Assembly: GCA_964586775.1 (NCBI GenBank)
Contig: CAZPJD010000270.1
Location: forward strand, 1-34,997
From: JADLEX01 sp964586775
Lineage (GTDB): Bacteria > Lernaellota > Lernaellaia > JACKCT01
Length of the DNA: 34,997 nucleotides
Direction: 5' to 3'
Part shown: piece after piece, positions 8,475 through 15,099 of the stretch
Layout of the letters: every line of letters starts with the position of its first letter
Numbering within the stretch: position 1 is the first letter of the stretch
Made by a program: the position numbers and the translations under genes
Notes under the pieces: generated by a model
The model's input: only the letters and a program-made list of their open reading frames with translations
Database searches by the model: none
What the model was told of the DNA's origin: nothing

Positions 8475-9266
8475 ATGAGACACATCGTTTTCGGATTCGT
8501 GCTGCTGGTCGTGTGCGCGTCCGCGGTATGGGCGGGCGACGATGCCATGATTCAATCCATCGAGGTCGGCGCCGCACCCACGCTCGTCGTCGACGGTGCG
8601 GGCGACATTCGTATCGTGAAGGCCGCCGACGGCCATATCCGCGCGACGGGCAAGCTCGCGGCGATCGGATCGTCGTCGCCGTCGGGCGGTGCGTTTCGCC
8701 TCGTCGCCCTGCCCACGGGGGCGCGCGTCGAGACGCGTCACAACCCGCGAAAGTTCAAGCTGGAGCTGGCAATCGAGGTTCCCGCGAACACGTCGGTCGT
8801 GATCGAGGATCTCGACGGATCGCTCGCGATAGAAGGGCTCGACGGACGCGTGCGCGGCGATTTTCACGCCGGGCGCGTTCGCATCGCGGACCACGGCGGC
8901 GATGTCGACTTGAAGCTCAAGGAAGGACAGGTCGACGTGCACCTCGCGCGCGCCGCGAACCAAGCGGTGCGTATCGCGATCAAACGCGGGCAGGTTTCGG
9001 CGGATGTTTCTGCCGAGACGACGGGCTTGGGACTCATCGACGTGAAGGAGGGATCGGTCGCGATGCGCGTCGGCGAGATCGCCAAGATCGCGCTCGATGC
9101 CCTCGCCGAAAAGACCGGCCGCGTCATCGTCGATCAGCCGATCACGCAGCCCGATCCGAAGGCTGTCTATTTCACGACGCGAGGCGGCGGTGCGCCATGG
9201 ACGCTGCACGTCGAGAGCGGAGACATCCGCATCGCCGTGCCGCCGGCCAAAAAAAAGCAGCCCTGA
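8475..9266 (+). CDS. Exported DUF4097-like beta-rich protein, second paralogue
   Basis: The 263-residue protein has a clear signal peptide (MRHIVFGFVLLVVCASAVWA, cleavage likely before GDD) and then the same beta-strand repeat architecture as its upstream paralogue without the proline-rich linker. The shared marks are VVDGAGDIRI (as LIDAQGRIRI in the first), EDLDGSLAIEGLDG, and TTRGGGAPWTLHV near the C-terminus. It lies 16 bases downstream, so the pair is probably co-expressed. The last codons, AAA AAA AAG CAG CCC TGA, also encode the T-run and stem of a terminator on the opposite strand. Function unknown. Confidence 0.78.
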   Translation: MRHIVFGFVLLVVCASAVWAGDDAMIQSIEVGAAPTLVVDGAGDIRIVKAADGHIRATGKLAAIGSSSPSGGAFRLVALPTGARVETRHNPRKFKLELAIEVPANTSVVIEDLDGSLAIEGLDGRVRGDFHAGRVRIADHGGDVDLKLKEGQVDVHLARAANQAVRIAIKRGQVSADVSAETTGLGLIDVKEGSVAMRVGEIAKIALDALAEKTGRVIVDQPITQPDPKAVYFTTRGGGAPWTLHVESGDIRIAVPPAKKKQP

Positions 9267-9273
9267 GGGCTGC
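9249..9273 (-). terminator. Intrinsic terminator of the serine tRNA transcript, inside the convergent gene's stop region
   Basis: On the minus strand GCAGCCC, loop TCA and GGGCTGC form a perfect 7-bp stem directly followed by eight Ts (9256-9249). The loop is the complement of the TGA stop of the plus-strand gene ending at 9266. It lies 12 bases after the 3' end of tRNA-Ser(GGA). There is no T-run on the plus side, so it should act in one direction. Confidence 0.75.
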
Positions 9274-9284
9274 GCGGATCGGAT

Positions 9285-9372
9285 CGGAGAGAGGGGGAGT
9301 CGAACCCCCGGTACGCTTTTGACGTACACACGATTTCCAGTCGTGCACCTTCGGCCACTCGGTCATCTCTCC
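9285..9372 (-). tRNA. tRNA-Ser(GGA)
   Basis: The 88-nt gene folds as a class II tRNA with a long variable arm. The acceptor stem GGAGAGA (9372-9366) pairs with TCTCTCC (9292-9286), with discriminator G at 9285. The anticodon stem is CACGA/TCGTG around loop CTGGAAA, giving anticodon GGA. The T arm is GGGGG-TTCGACT-CCCCC. CCA is not encoded. It is the second of two serine tRNAs in the same orientation and ends just before a strong terminator. Confidence 0.95.
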
Positions 9373-9393
9373 GTGCGCCGAAACGAAACAAAG

Positions 9394-9425
9394 AAAAAAA
9401 AGATCACCGGGCGCGCCATGCGCGC
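9394..9425 (-). terminator. Weak hairpin plus T-run between the two serine tRNAs
   Basis: On the minus strand GCGCGC-ATG-GCGCGC (9425-9411) is followed after nine bases by eight Ts (9401-9394). The gap between stem and T-run is longer than in efficient intrinsic terminators, so this is at best a partial terminator or a processing signal. Confidence 0.3.
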
Positions 9426-9429
9426 GATT

Positions 9430-9516
9430 CGGAGAGAGAGGGATTCGAACCCCCGGTACCGCAAGCGGTACAACGGCTTTCGAGGCCGCCGCAATCGACC
9501 ACTCTGCCATCTCTCC
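9430..9516 (-). tRNA. tRNA-Ser(CGA)
   Basis: The 87-nt gene is a class II tRNA. The acceptor stem GGAGAGA (9516-9510) pairs with TCTCTCC (9437-9431), with discriminator G at 9430. The anticodon loop CTCGAAA gives anticodon CGA. The long variable arm has a TACCGC/GCGGTA stem, and the T arm GGGGG-TTCGAAT-CCCTC has one G-T pair. CCA is not encoded. It shares its acceptor stem with tRNA-Ser(GGA) downstream and lies 38 bases after the tadA stop. Confidence 0.95.
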
Positions 9517-9554
9517 AGCAAGGGTCGGTGATCTTCGACAGGATCGGTATTCGG

Positions 9555-10043
9555 TTATGAAGGATCGTCCGGGGCTTTCGCCCGTTCGCGTTTCGCACGA
9601 AAAAAAGCGCTCAGGATCTCACCGCACTCGTGGGCCAGCACCCCGGATTCGACGATCGGCGCGTGATTGAGCCGCTCGTCTTCCAGCACGCGATACAGGC
9701 TGCGCACCGCTCCCGCCTTGGGATCGTCCGCGCCATACACCACGCGATCGAGACGGGCGAGCACGATAGCCCTCGCGCACATCGTGCACAGTTCGAGCGT
9801 CACGTACATCGTGCAGCCCGTCAGCCGCCAGCGGCCCAGCGCGCGCGCCGCCTCGCGGATCGCGAGCACCTCGGCATGCGCCAGCGGGTCGGCGTCCGTC
9901 TCGCGGCGGTTTCCCGCCGATGCGATCACCGATCCGCCGTGCACGATCACGCAGCCGATTGGCGCTTCGTCTCGCGCCGCCGCTTCCCGCGCCTGTTCGA
10001 GCGCGAGACGCATGAACGCGAGGTCGTCTGGTGCGTTATCCAA
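9555..10043 (-). CDS. tadA: tRNA-specific adenosine deaminase
   Basis: TadA converts A34 to inosine in tRNA-Arg(ACG). The 162-residue protein has the zinc deaminase residues H56-A-E58 in LAHAEVLAI and C86/C89 in TLELCTMC. I chose the TTG start at 10043 because it places about ten residues before the conserved MRLAL helix, as in E. coli TadA; an ATG at 10013 would begin at that helix and give 152 residues. Two departures from the usual motif are visible: the proline of E-P-C-x-x-C is leucine, and the usual CAGA after the cysteines is CARA. The two serine tRNAs follow in the same direction and may be read from the same transcript. Guanine deaminase is a less likely alternative. Confidence 0.85.
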   Translation of the reverse strand: MDNAPDDLAFMRLALEQAREAAARDEAPIGCVIVHGGSVIASAGNRRETDADPLAHAEVLAIREAARALGRWRLTGCTMYVTLELCTMCARAIVLARLDRVVYGADDPKAGAVRSLYRVLEDERLNHAPIVESGVLAHECGEILSAFFRAKRERAKAPDDPS

Positions 10044-10075
10044 TTCAAAGATCCGCGAACGCGATAAAGACCAAT

Positions 10076-10100
10076 GTTCGGGGCGAATTCGGCCCCGAAC
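10076..10100. repeat. Perfect 9-bp inverted repeat upstream of tadA
   Basis: GTTCGGGGC (10076-10084) and GCCCCGAAC (10092-10100) flank a 7-base spacer, 33 bases upstream of the proposed tadA start. No convincing T-run follows on either strand, so it is more likely an operator or leader structure than a terminator. Its presence argues against extending tadA to the ATG at 10133. Confidence 0.4.
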
Positions 10101-10173
10101 GCGCGCCGCTTGTTTATCAATGCGCCCGCGCATCGTCAAGCCGCGCAACACGCCGATAGCCCTTCGCTCGCAC

Positions 10174-10201
10174 AAAAACGACGGGGCCCCGAAGGGCCCC
10201 G
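10174..10201 (-). terminator. Intrinsic terminator of the beta-oxidation operon
   Basis: On the minus strand CGGGGCCC-TTCG-GGGCCCCG forms an 8-bp GC stem with a stable TTCG tetraloop (10201-10182), followed within a few bases by five Ts (10178-10174). It lies about 25 bases after the thiolase stop and before the tadA leader. Confidence 0.8.
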
Positions 10202-10225
10202 CCGCGCGCGAAATTCGGCTGAAGG

Positions 10226-11425
10226 TCAGATCGTGAGATTCTCGAAGAGCCCCGCCGCGCCCATGCCGCCGCCGATGCACATCGAGACGATGCCCCACTT
10301 CTTTTTGTTGTCGCGCAGCCAGTAGACGATCTGCGTGGAGAGCTTCGCGCCGGTGCAGCCCAGCGGATGGCCCAGCGCGATCGCGCCGCCGCTCGGGTTC
10401 ACCTTCGCGGGGTCGAGGTTCAGTTCTTTCACGCAATACACCGCCTGCGACGCGAACGCCTCGTTGATCTCGAAGCAATCGATGTCGGCCAGCGTGATGC
10501 CGTACTGCTTGCCGAAACGCTCCATCAGCTTGGGAATCGCGAGCGCCGGTCCAATGCCCATCAGGTCGGGATCGAAGGCGACGGTGGCGAAACCGCGGAT
10601 CGCCGCGAGGGGCTTGAGGCCCTTCTTCGCCGCCAGACCTTTTTCCATCAACAGCACGGCCGCCGCGCCGTCGCTCATCTGCGAGCTGTTGCCCGCGGTC
10701 ACCGTCCCCGCACCCTCGATGCCCGCTTTCGGGTTGGTGAAGGCCGGCTTGAGGCCGTTCAGGGCTTCGATGGTCGAGGGACGCGGACCCTCATCCACGT
10801 CGAACGTGAACTCGGTCTTGTTGCCCTTGCCGTCGTATTTGTACGCCTTGAGCGGAACGATCTGCTCCTTGAAGACGCCGGTTTCGATGGCCTTGAGGGC
10901 GCGTTTGTTGGATTCGAGGGCGAAGGTGTCCTGCTCTTCGCGGGTCACCTTGTACTTGATCGCCACGTTCTCGGCGGTCTGGCCCATCGACACGTACGCC
11001 TTGGGATAGGTCTCGGCGAGCTTGATGTTCGGCACGATCTTGTTGCCGCCCATCGGGATCATCGACATGGTTTCGGTGCCGCCGCCGATGCCGCAGTCAT
11101 ACGATCCCATCGCGATGTTGCAGTTCACGTCCCAGACCGTCTGAAGGCCCGAGGCGCAGTAGCGGTTCACGGTCTGCGCGCCGATCGACTCGGGCAGGTC
11201 GGCCGCGTGCACGCACATGCGCGCCACGTTCATGCCCTGCTCCGCTTCGGGCATGGCACAGCCCATGACCACGTCTTCCACCAGTTCCGGCTCGATGCCC
11301 GCGCGCTCGATCACGCCTTTGAGTACGGTCGCACCCATGTCGTCCGGGCGGACGAACACCAGCGAACCGCGATTGGCCTTTCCGACGGCCGTCCTGCACG
11401 CTGCCACAATCACTGCTTCACGCAT
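10226..11425 (-). CDS. fadA: Thiolase: 3-ketoacyl-CoA thiolase / acetyl-CoA acetyltransferase (FadA-like)
   Basis: The 399-residue enzyme catalyses the last step of beta-oxidation, cleaving 3-ketoacyl-CoA with CoA, or the reverse condensation. The catalytic triad is in place: nucleophile C90 in NRYCASGLQ, H353 in GGAIALGHPLGCTGA and C383 in CIGGGMGAAG, with the NEAFA loop before H353. Length is typical. A GGAGG ribosome site precedes the ATG. The gene follows the dehydrogenase/hydratase fusion by 24 bases, and both share the FadR-type operator upstream, so a degradative FadA role is favoured over acetoacetyl-CoA synthesis. Chain-length preference cannot be read from the sequence. Confidence 0.92.
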   Translation of the reverse strand: MREAVIVAACRTAVGKANRGSLVFVRPDDMGATVLKGVIERAGIEPELVEDVVMGCAMPEAEQGMNVARMCVHAADLPESIGAQTVNRYCASGLQTVWDVNCNIAMGSYDCGIGGGTETMSMIPMGGNKIVPNIKLAETYPKAYVSMGQTAENVAIKYKVTREEQDTFALESNKRALKAIETGVFKEQIVPLKAYKYDGKGNKTEFTFDVDEGPRPSTIEALNGLKPAFTNPKAGIEGAGTVTAGNSSQMSDGAAAVLLMEKGLAAKKGLKPLAAIRGFATVAFDPDLMGIGPALAIPKLMERFGKQYGITLADIDCFEINEAFASQAVYCVKELNLDPAKVNPSGGAIALGHPLGCTGAKLSTQIVYWLRDNKKKWGIVSMCIGGGMGAAGLFENLTI

Positions 11426-11449
11426 CTCGACATCCTCCGTCGGCGGCTG

Positions 11450-13843
11450 TTAGTTCCGCAGGGGTTTGTTGTTCATGAGCATGTACTGGATGCGCTCGAT
11501 GGTCTTCGGCTCGCCGAGCAGGCTCATGAAGGCCTCGATCTCCCAATCCAGCAGTTCCCATTCGCTCACCGTCTGGCCCTCGGCGCGCTTGCCGCCGGAG
11601 ACGATGTAGCCGACCTTCGACGACACCTTCACGTCGTGCTCGCTGATCCACCCGGACTTCTTCATGCCGTCGAGGGCGATCAGGAAAGCGGCGTAGGTGT
11701 TTTCGCCGGCGACGGGGATGTCCGTGCGCGGCTGGCCGGGATTCCAACCCACCTTCGCCATGCCGAGCGCGGTTTCCTTGGCGCGATACAGCAGCAGATC
11801 ACGGTTGGGCACCATGATGTCCGTCTCGCGCAGGATGCCGAAGTCCATCGCCTGCTTGATGCCGACCGCGACCTTGGCCATGGCGATGTTCTCGAAGGCT
11901 TTTTGCGCGAAGGGCAGCATCGGGACCTTGGCCCCGGCGGGGATGCCCTCGACCACGCGCATCGCGAATTCCTTGGTGCCGCCGCCGGCCGGGATCAGGC
12001 CCACGCCGACCTCGACGAGGCCGATGTAGGTCTCCGCCGCGCCCACGACCTTCTGTCCGTGCAGGGCGACCTCGCAGCCGCCGCCGAGCGTCAATCCCCC
12101 GGGGGCGACGACGACCGGACGCCGGTTGTACTTCATGCGCATCTGGGCTTTTTGCAGGTTTTGCAGGGTCTTCTCGACCTCGCCCAGCATGTTGTTGTTG
12201 TGCGCCATGAGCATCATGAAGAGGTTGCCGCCGACCGAGAAGTTCTCGGCGTGGTTGAAGACCACCGCCGCCTCGAACTTACCGTCGTCGAGCATGTCGC
12301 ACATCGCCGCCTGCATCTCGATGATGTCGTTGTCGATGGCGTTCATCTTCGTGTGGAACTCGAGGCAGCACACGCCGTCGCCGATGTCCCAGATCGACGC
12401 GCCGTCGTTGCCGGCGACCTTCTTGGTGCCGCCCGTCTCGGCGAGGATCATGAACATCGGGTCTTTCTTGATCGCCACGTACTTGCCCGCGAGCAGGTCG
12501 TACGCGTATTCGGTGTCGCCCTCTTTTTTGTAGAACGTCTTGGCGCCGGTCGCGAGCATCTTCTCGACGAGCGCGGGAACCTCGAGGCCCTCGGCCTTCA
12601 TGCGGGCCACGGACTCCTCGACGCCGATCGCGTCCCACGTGCGGAAGGGACCCATCTTCCAGTTGAAGCCCCACTGCATCGCATTGTCGATCTCGACGAC
12701 GCTGTCGGAGATCTCGGGGATGCGCCGAGCCGAATAGAGCAGGCCGCGCGACATGAGCTTCCACGCAAACTTGCCGGCTTTGTCGTCGGCGTTCACGAGG
12801 AACTTCATCCGGTTGCCGAGGCCCTTCTCGCCCTTGGCGTTCTTGATCGAGTCGAACTCGGGCTTGCCGGCCGCGACGTACTCCATCGTCTTGTGGTCGA
12901 CGACGAAGCGGTCCTTGCCGTCCTTCTTGTAGAAGCCGCCCTTGGTCTTGTCGCCGAGGCGCTTGCTCTCGATCATCTTGTTGAAGAAGTCGGGCACCTG
13001 AAACACGGCCCGCTCTTCATCGTTCACGCAGTTGTCGTAAACGGTCTTCGCCACGTGACCCAGCGTGTCGAGACCGACCATGTCCGACGTCTTGAACGCC
13101 GCGGTCTTGGGACGACCCATCGGCTCGCCGACGATCGCGTCGACCTCGGGGATCGTCAGTCCTTCTTCGACCATCGCGTGCATGACGCCGCAGATGCCGT
13201 AAACGCCGATGCGGTTCGCGATGAAGTTCGGCGTGTCCTTGCACCACACGATGCCCTTGCCCAGCTCGTTCTGGCAGAACGCCGCCATGAAGTTCAGCAC
13301 GTCGGGCTTCGTCTTCGGGCCGGGGATGATTTCGAGGAGCTTCATGAAACGCACGGGGTTGAAGAAGTGCGTTCCCAGGAAATGCTCTTTCATCTCGCCC
13401 GAGCAGTCCTCGGACATGCCCGCGACCGACAGGCCCGACGTGTTCGTCGAGACGATGCTGCCCTTTTTGCGAAACTGGTCGACCTTCGCGAGGATCTGCT
13501 TCTTGATGTCCATCCGCTCGACCACGACCTCGATGATCCAGTCGGCGTCGCCGATCTTGGCAAAATCGTCGTCGAAGTTGCCGATCTCGATGATGTTCGC
13601 GGCCTTGGCCGTGTAAAACGCGGGGATCTTGGCCTTGAGCGCCGCCGCGAGCGCCTCGGTACCGAGCTTGTTGCGGACCTCCTTCGTGTCCTTCTTCGCC
13701 TTCTCCTTGTCGCTGAGCATCGAGTCGAAGGGCACAATGTCGAGCATCACGACGGGATAGCCGCACCCCGCCAGATGCGCGGCGATGGCCGAACCCATCA
13801 CACCCGAGCCGAGCACGGCCACTTTCCTGATAGAATGACTCAT
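11450..13843 (-). CDS. 3-hydroxyacyl-CoA dehydrogenase / enoyl-CoA hydratase fusion (FadB-like)
   Basis: The 797-residue bifunctional enzyme hydrates enoyl-CoA and oxidises 3-hydroxyacyl-CoA with NAD. The N-terminal half is the dehydrogenase: the Rossmann motif VLGSGVMGSAIAAH starts at residue 10, and GTHFFNPVRFMKLLEI holds the catalytic histidine. The C-terminal third is a crotonase domain with FSVGGNLF (oxyanion region) and VEVGVGLIPAGGGT (glutamate region). This dehydrogenase-then-hydratase order is opposite to E. coli FadB and matches the type found in many deltaproteobacteria, betaproteobacteria and archaea. The ATG at 13843 has a GGAGGAG ribosome site; a longer in-frame start at 13975 lies within the promoter and operator and is rejected. 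The thiolase gene follows. Confidence 0.92.
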   Translation of the reverse strand: MSHSIRKVAVLGSGVMGSAIAAHLAGCGYPVVMLDIVPFDSMLSDKEKAKKDTKEVRNKLGTEALAAALKAKIPAFYTAKAANIIEIGNFDDDFAKIGDADWIIEVVVERMDIKKQILAKVDQFRKKGSIVSTNTSGLSVAGMSEDCSGEMKEHFLGTHFFNPVRFMKLLEIIPGPKTKPDVLNFMAAFCQNELGKGIVWCKDTPNFIANRIGVYGICGVMHAMVEEGLTIPEVDAIVGEPMGRPKTAAFKTSDMVGLDTLGHVAKTVYDNCVNDEERAVFQVPDFFNKMIESKRLGDKTKGGFYKKDGKDRFVVDHKTMEYVAAGKPEFDSIKNAKGEKGLGNRMKFLVNADDKAGKFAWKLMSRGLLYSARRIPEISDSVVEIDNAMQWGFNWKMGPFRTWDAIGVEESVARMKAEGLEVPALVEKMLATGAKTFYKKEGDTEYAYDLLAGKYVAIKKDPMFMILAETGGTKKVAGNDGASIWDIGDGVCCLEFHTKMNAIDNDIIEMQAAMCDMLDDGKFEAAVVFNHAENFSVGGNLFMMLMAHNNNMLGEVEKTLQNLQKAQMRMKYNRRPVVVAPGGLTLGGGCEVALHGQKVVGAAETYIGLVEVGVGLIPAGGGTKEFAMRVVEGIPAGAKVPMLPFAQKAFENIAMAKVAVGIKQAMDFGILRETDIMVPNRDLLLYRAKETALGMAKVGWNPGQPRTDIPVAGENTYAAFLIALDGMKKSGWISEHDVKVSSKVGYIVSGGKRAEGQTVSEWELLDWEIEAFMSLLGEPKTIERIQYMLMNNKPLRN

Positions 13844-13960
13844 CGGGATCTCCTCCGTGGTAACAATCCAAAACGCGAAACGCCGAGCCGAATCCGCTCG
13901 AAATCGTTCAAGGCCGCCGCGCGCGAGACCATCTGCCGGCCCGCCGGTCGGCGCGGTCTC

Positions 13961-13978
13961 TGAATGAGGATTCATTCA
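13961..13978. promoter_or_regulatory. FadR-type (TetR family) operator
   Basis: TGAATGA-GGAT-TCATTCA is a perfect palindrome with 7-bp arms and a 4-bp spacer. It matches, as I recall it, the consensus of the TetR-family fatty-acid-degradation repressor FadR of Bacillus (TGAATGA-N4-TCATTCA), known to be released by long-chain acyl-CoA. It overlaps the -10 element of the beta-oxidation promoter, so binding should block transcription. The regulator gene is not in the window. Confidence 0.8.
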
Positions 13979-14003
13979 TAACACGGTGCGTCGAGCGTTT
14001 CAA
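13975..14003 (-). promoter_or_regulatory. Promoter of the beta-oxidation operon
   Basis: On the minus strand TTGAAA (14003-13998) and TATGAA (13980-13975) are separated by 17 bases. The last four bases of the -10 are the first four of the FadR-type palindrome. Transcription would begin near 13968, leaving a leader of about 125 nt before the dehydrogenase/hydratase start. Confidence 0.65.
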
Positions 14004-14146
14004 GGAATGTTTTGCGAAGACCGCGAAATCGGTGCGCCAGTGGCGAGGAGAAGCCCCTGACACGCTCCGGCGAAGGTCGGCTCCCGGGCGAGGCGACCGA
14101 ATCCCCGATTCGCCAAGAACGAACGATGCAAGATGGTTTGTCCCAG

Positions 14147-14175
14147 TTGACAACCGAGGACGGTTTCGCTACACA
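14147..14175 (+). promoter_or_regulatory. Candidate promoter of the rpmH-rnpA-yidC operon
   Basis: A consensus -35 TTGACA (14147-14152) is followed after 17 bases by TACACA (14170-14175), a weak -10. It is the best plus-strand candidate in the region and predicts a leader of about 120 nt. Confidence 0.5.
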
Positions 14176-14240
14176 AGGCGGCCTTTGCGACGCGGAATCT
14201 GACGAGATCTTCGACACTTGTCCCGACTTGTCTCGCGATG

Positions 14241-14289
14241 CGGCCCAGGATGACCGAAAGATCCGGGGAACGCGGGGCCGGGTTTTTTT
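14241..14289 (+). terminator. Attenuator-like structure in the rpmH leader
   Basis: CGGCCC (14241-14246) can pair with GGGCCG (14275-14280), enclosing a smaller GGAT/ATCC stem (14248-14251 with 14261-14264). Seven Ts follow at 14283-14289, just before the GAGGTG ribosome site of rpmH. The layout is that of a terminator inside the leader. The loop is long and the energy not computed, so strength is uncertain. Confidence 0.4.
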
Positions 14290-14300
14290 GAGGTGACGCC

Positions 14301-14459
14301 ATGAAACAGACGTATCAACCGCGCAACCTGAAGCGGGTTCGCACGCACGGCTTCCGCAATCGGATGGCCACGCGATGGGGACGCGCCGTGCTCAAGTCGC
14401 GCCGGGCCAAGGGCCGCAAGGTACTCGCCCCGGTGTATAAGACCAAGGCGCGAGGCTGA
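14301..14459 (+). CDS. rpmH: 50S ribosomal protein L34
   Basis: This very basic 52-residue protein carries the L34 hallmarks MKQTYQPRNLKR, THGFRNRMAT and RRAKGRK. It is a structural protein of the large ribosomal subunit. It is about six residues longer than usual: after the conserved core it ends in VLAPVYKTKARG rather than the common short RLSA-type tail. A GAGGTG ribosome site precedes the ATG. It heads the conserved rpmH-rnpA-yidD-yidC-jag group; rnpA starts 10 bases after its stop. Confidence 0.97.
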   Translation: MKQTYQPRNLKRVRTHGFRNRMATRWGRAVLKSRRAKGRKVLAPVYKTKARG

Positions 14460-14469
14460 TGACGCACCG

Positions 14470-14904
14470 ATGGATGCGAAGCCGACGGGGCAGCGGTTTC
14501 CCAAGGCCTCGCGTCTGCTCGAACGGCGCGACTTTCTGCGCGTCGGTCGTCGCGGCAAGCGGTTTCGCACGCCCGATTTCACGGTGCTCGTGGACCGCGG
14601 CCGCCGGGCATGGCCCCGAATCGGACTGACCCTCAGCCGACAATCGGGCAAGGCGGTTCGGCGCAATCGTGCCAAGCGCCTGATTCGAGAGTATTATCGC
14701 ACGCACCGCCATCTCCTCGCGCCGGGCTACGACATCGTCGTGATCGTGCGGGATGCGGCGGCGCTTCGCTCGCCCGCGGATGTGGAGAGCAATTTTGATC
14801 GACTCTTCCGCCATGCCCCATTCCTGCTGCGCGCCGCGTCCAGCGGACCGGGCGGTGCGGGGGGTCGTGCGCCGAACGGCGCTGGCGGCGTTGCGCCTGT
14901 ATAA
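14470..14904 (+). CDS. rnpA: Ribonuclease P protein component
   Basis: RnpA is the protein subunit that, with the RNase P RNA, trims the 5' ends of tRNA precursors. The 144-residue basic protein shows FPKASRLLERRDFLRV, IGLTLSRQSGKAVRRNRAKR and LIREYYR, which include the RNR-type motif (64-71) that contacts the RNA. A C-terminal tail of about 25 residues rich in G, A and P goes beyond the conserved fold; it overlaps the start of yidD in another frame, which may explain its odd composition. The RNase P RNA gene is not in the window. Confidence 0.95.
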   Translation: MDAKPTGQRFPKASRLLERRDFLRVGRRGKRFRTPDFTVLVDRGRRAWPRIGLTLSRQSGKAVRRNRAKRLIREYYRTHRHLLAPGYDIVVIVRDAAALRSPADVESNFDRLFRHAPFLLRAASSGPGGAGGRAPNGAGGVAPV

Positions 14905-15082
14905 GCTCGTCGTCTCGCCGTGGCTTCCCCCGGCGTGCCGGTTCGAGCCCACGTGCTCCGACTACGCTCGCGAATGCTTCTCCTCGCTGCCCTTCACGCG
15001 GGCGTTTCTTCTGACATTTTGGCGGTTCGCGCGCTGCCATCCCTTTGCACGCGGCGGGTTTGACCCCGCGCCGCGTGCGTAA
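14813..15082 (+). CDS. yidD: Membrane protein insertion efficiency factor YidD
   Basis: The 89-residue protein is a small inner-membrane-associated factor that assists YidC-dependent insertion. The signature is clear: RLYKLVVSPWLPPACRFEPTCSDYA and RCHPFARGGFDPAP, with the conserved cysteines. From the ATG at 14813 it overlaps rnpA by 92 bases; GTG codons at 14855 and 14867 are alternative starts that give lengths nearer the family core. It ends 17 bases before yidC. Confidence 0.9.
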   Translation: MPHSCCAPRPADRAVRGVVRRTALAALRLYKLVVSPWLPPACRFEPTCSDYARECFSSLPFTRAFLLTFWRFARCHPFARGGFDPAPRA

Positions 15083-15099
15083 TCGAACAGGATTCGTCG

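Larger units (their letters stand above)
13844..14300. other. Divergent control region between the beta-oxidation and rpmH operons
   Basis: This 457-base gene-free stretch serves two operons. Its left part holds the minus-strand promoter and 18-bp palindrome of the fatty-acid genes (13961-14003). Its right part holds a TTGACA promoter for rpmH (14147-14175) and a leader of about 120 nt with a possible attenuator (14241-14289). I see no credible gene between them. No DnaA box (TTATNCACA) is visible, so the replication origin often near rpmH is probably not here. Confidence 0.7.

Noticed and set aside
9285..9516. Direct repeat or mobile element around the GGAGAGA sequences
   Set aside because: The repeats are the acceptor and T-arm sequences of two serine tRNAs; no attachment-site duplication or integrase nearby.
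10367..13963. Long open frame on the plus strand across the beta-oxidation genes
   Set aside because: It is antisense to two clear enzymes with all catalytic residues; its product is rich in H, R, D, V and matches nothing. High GC leaves such frames open.
13844..14300. Replication origin next to rpmH
   Set aside because: No DnaA boxes, AT-rich unwinding element or dnaA/dnaN gene are visible; the region is accounted for by two promoters and a leader.
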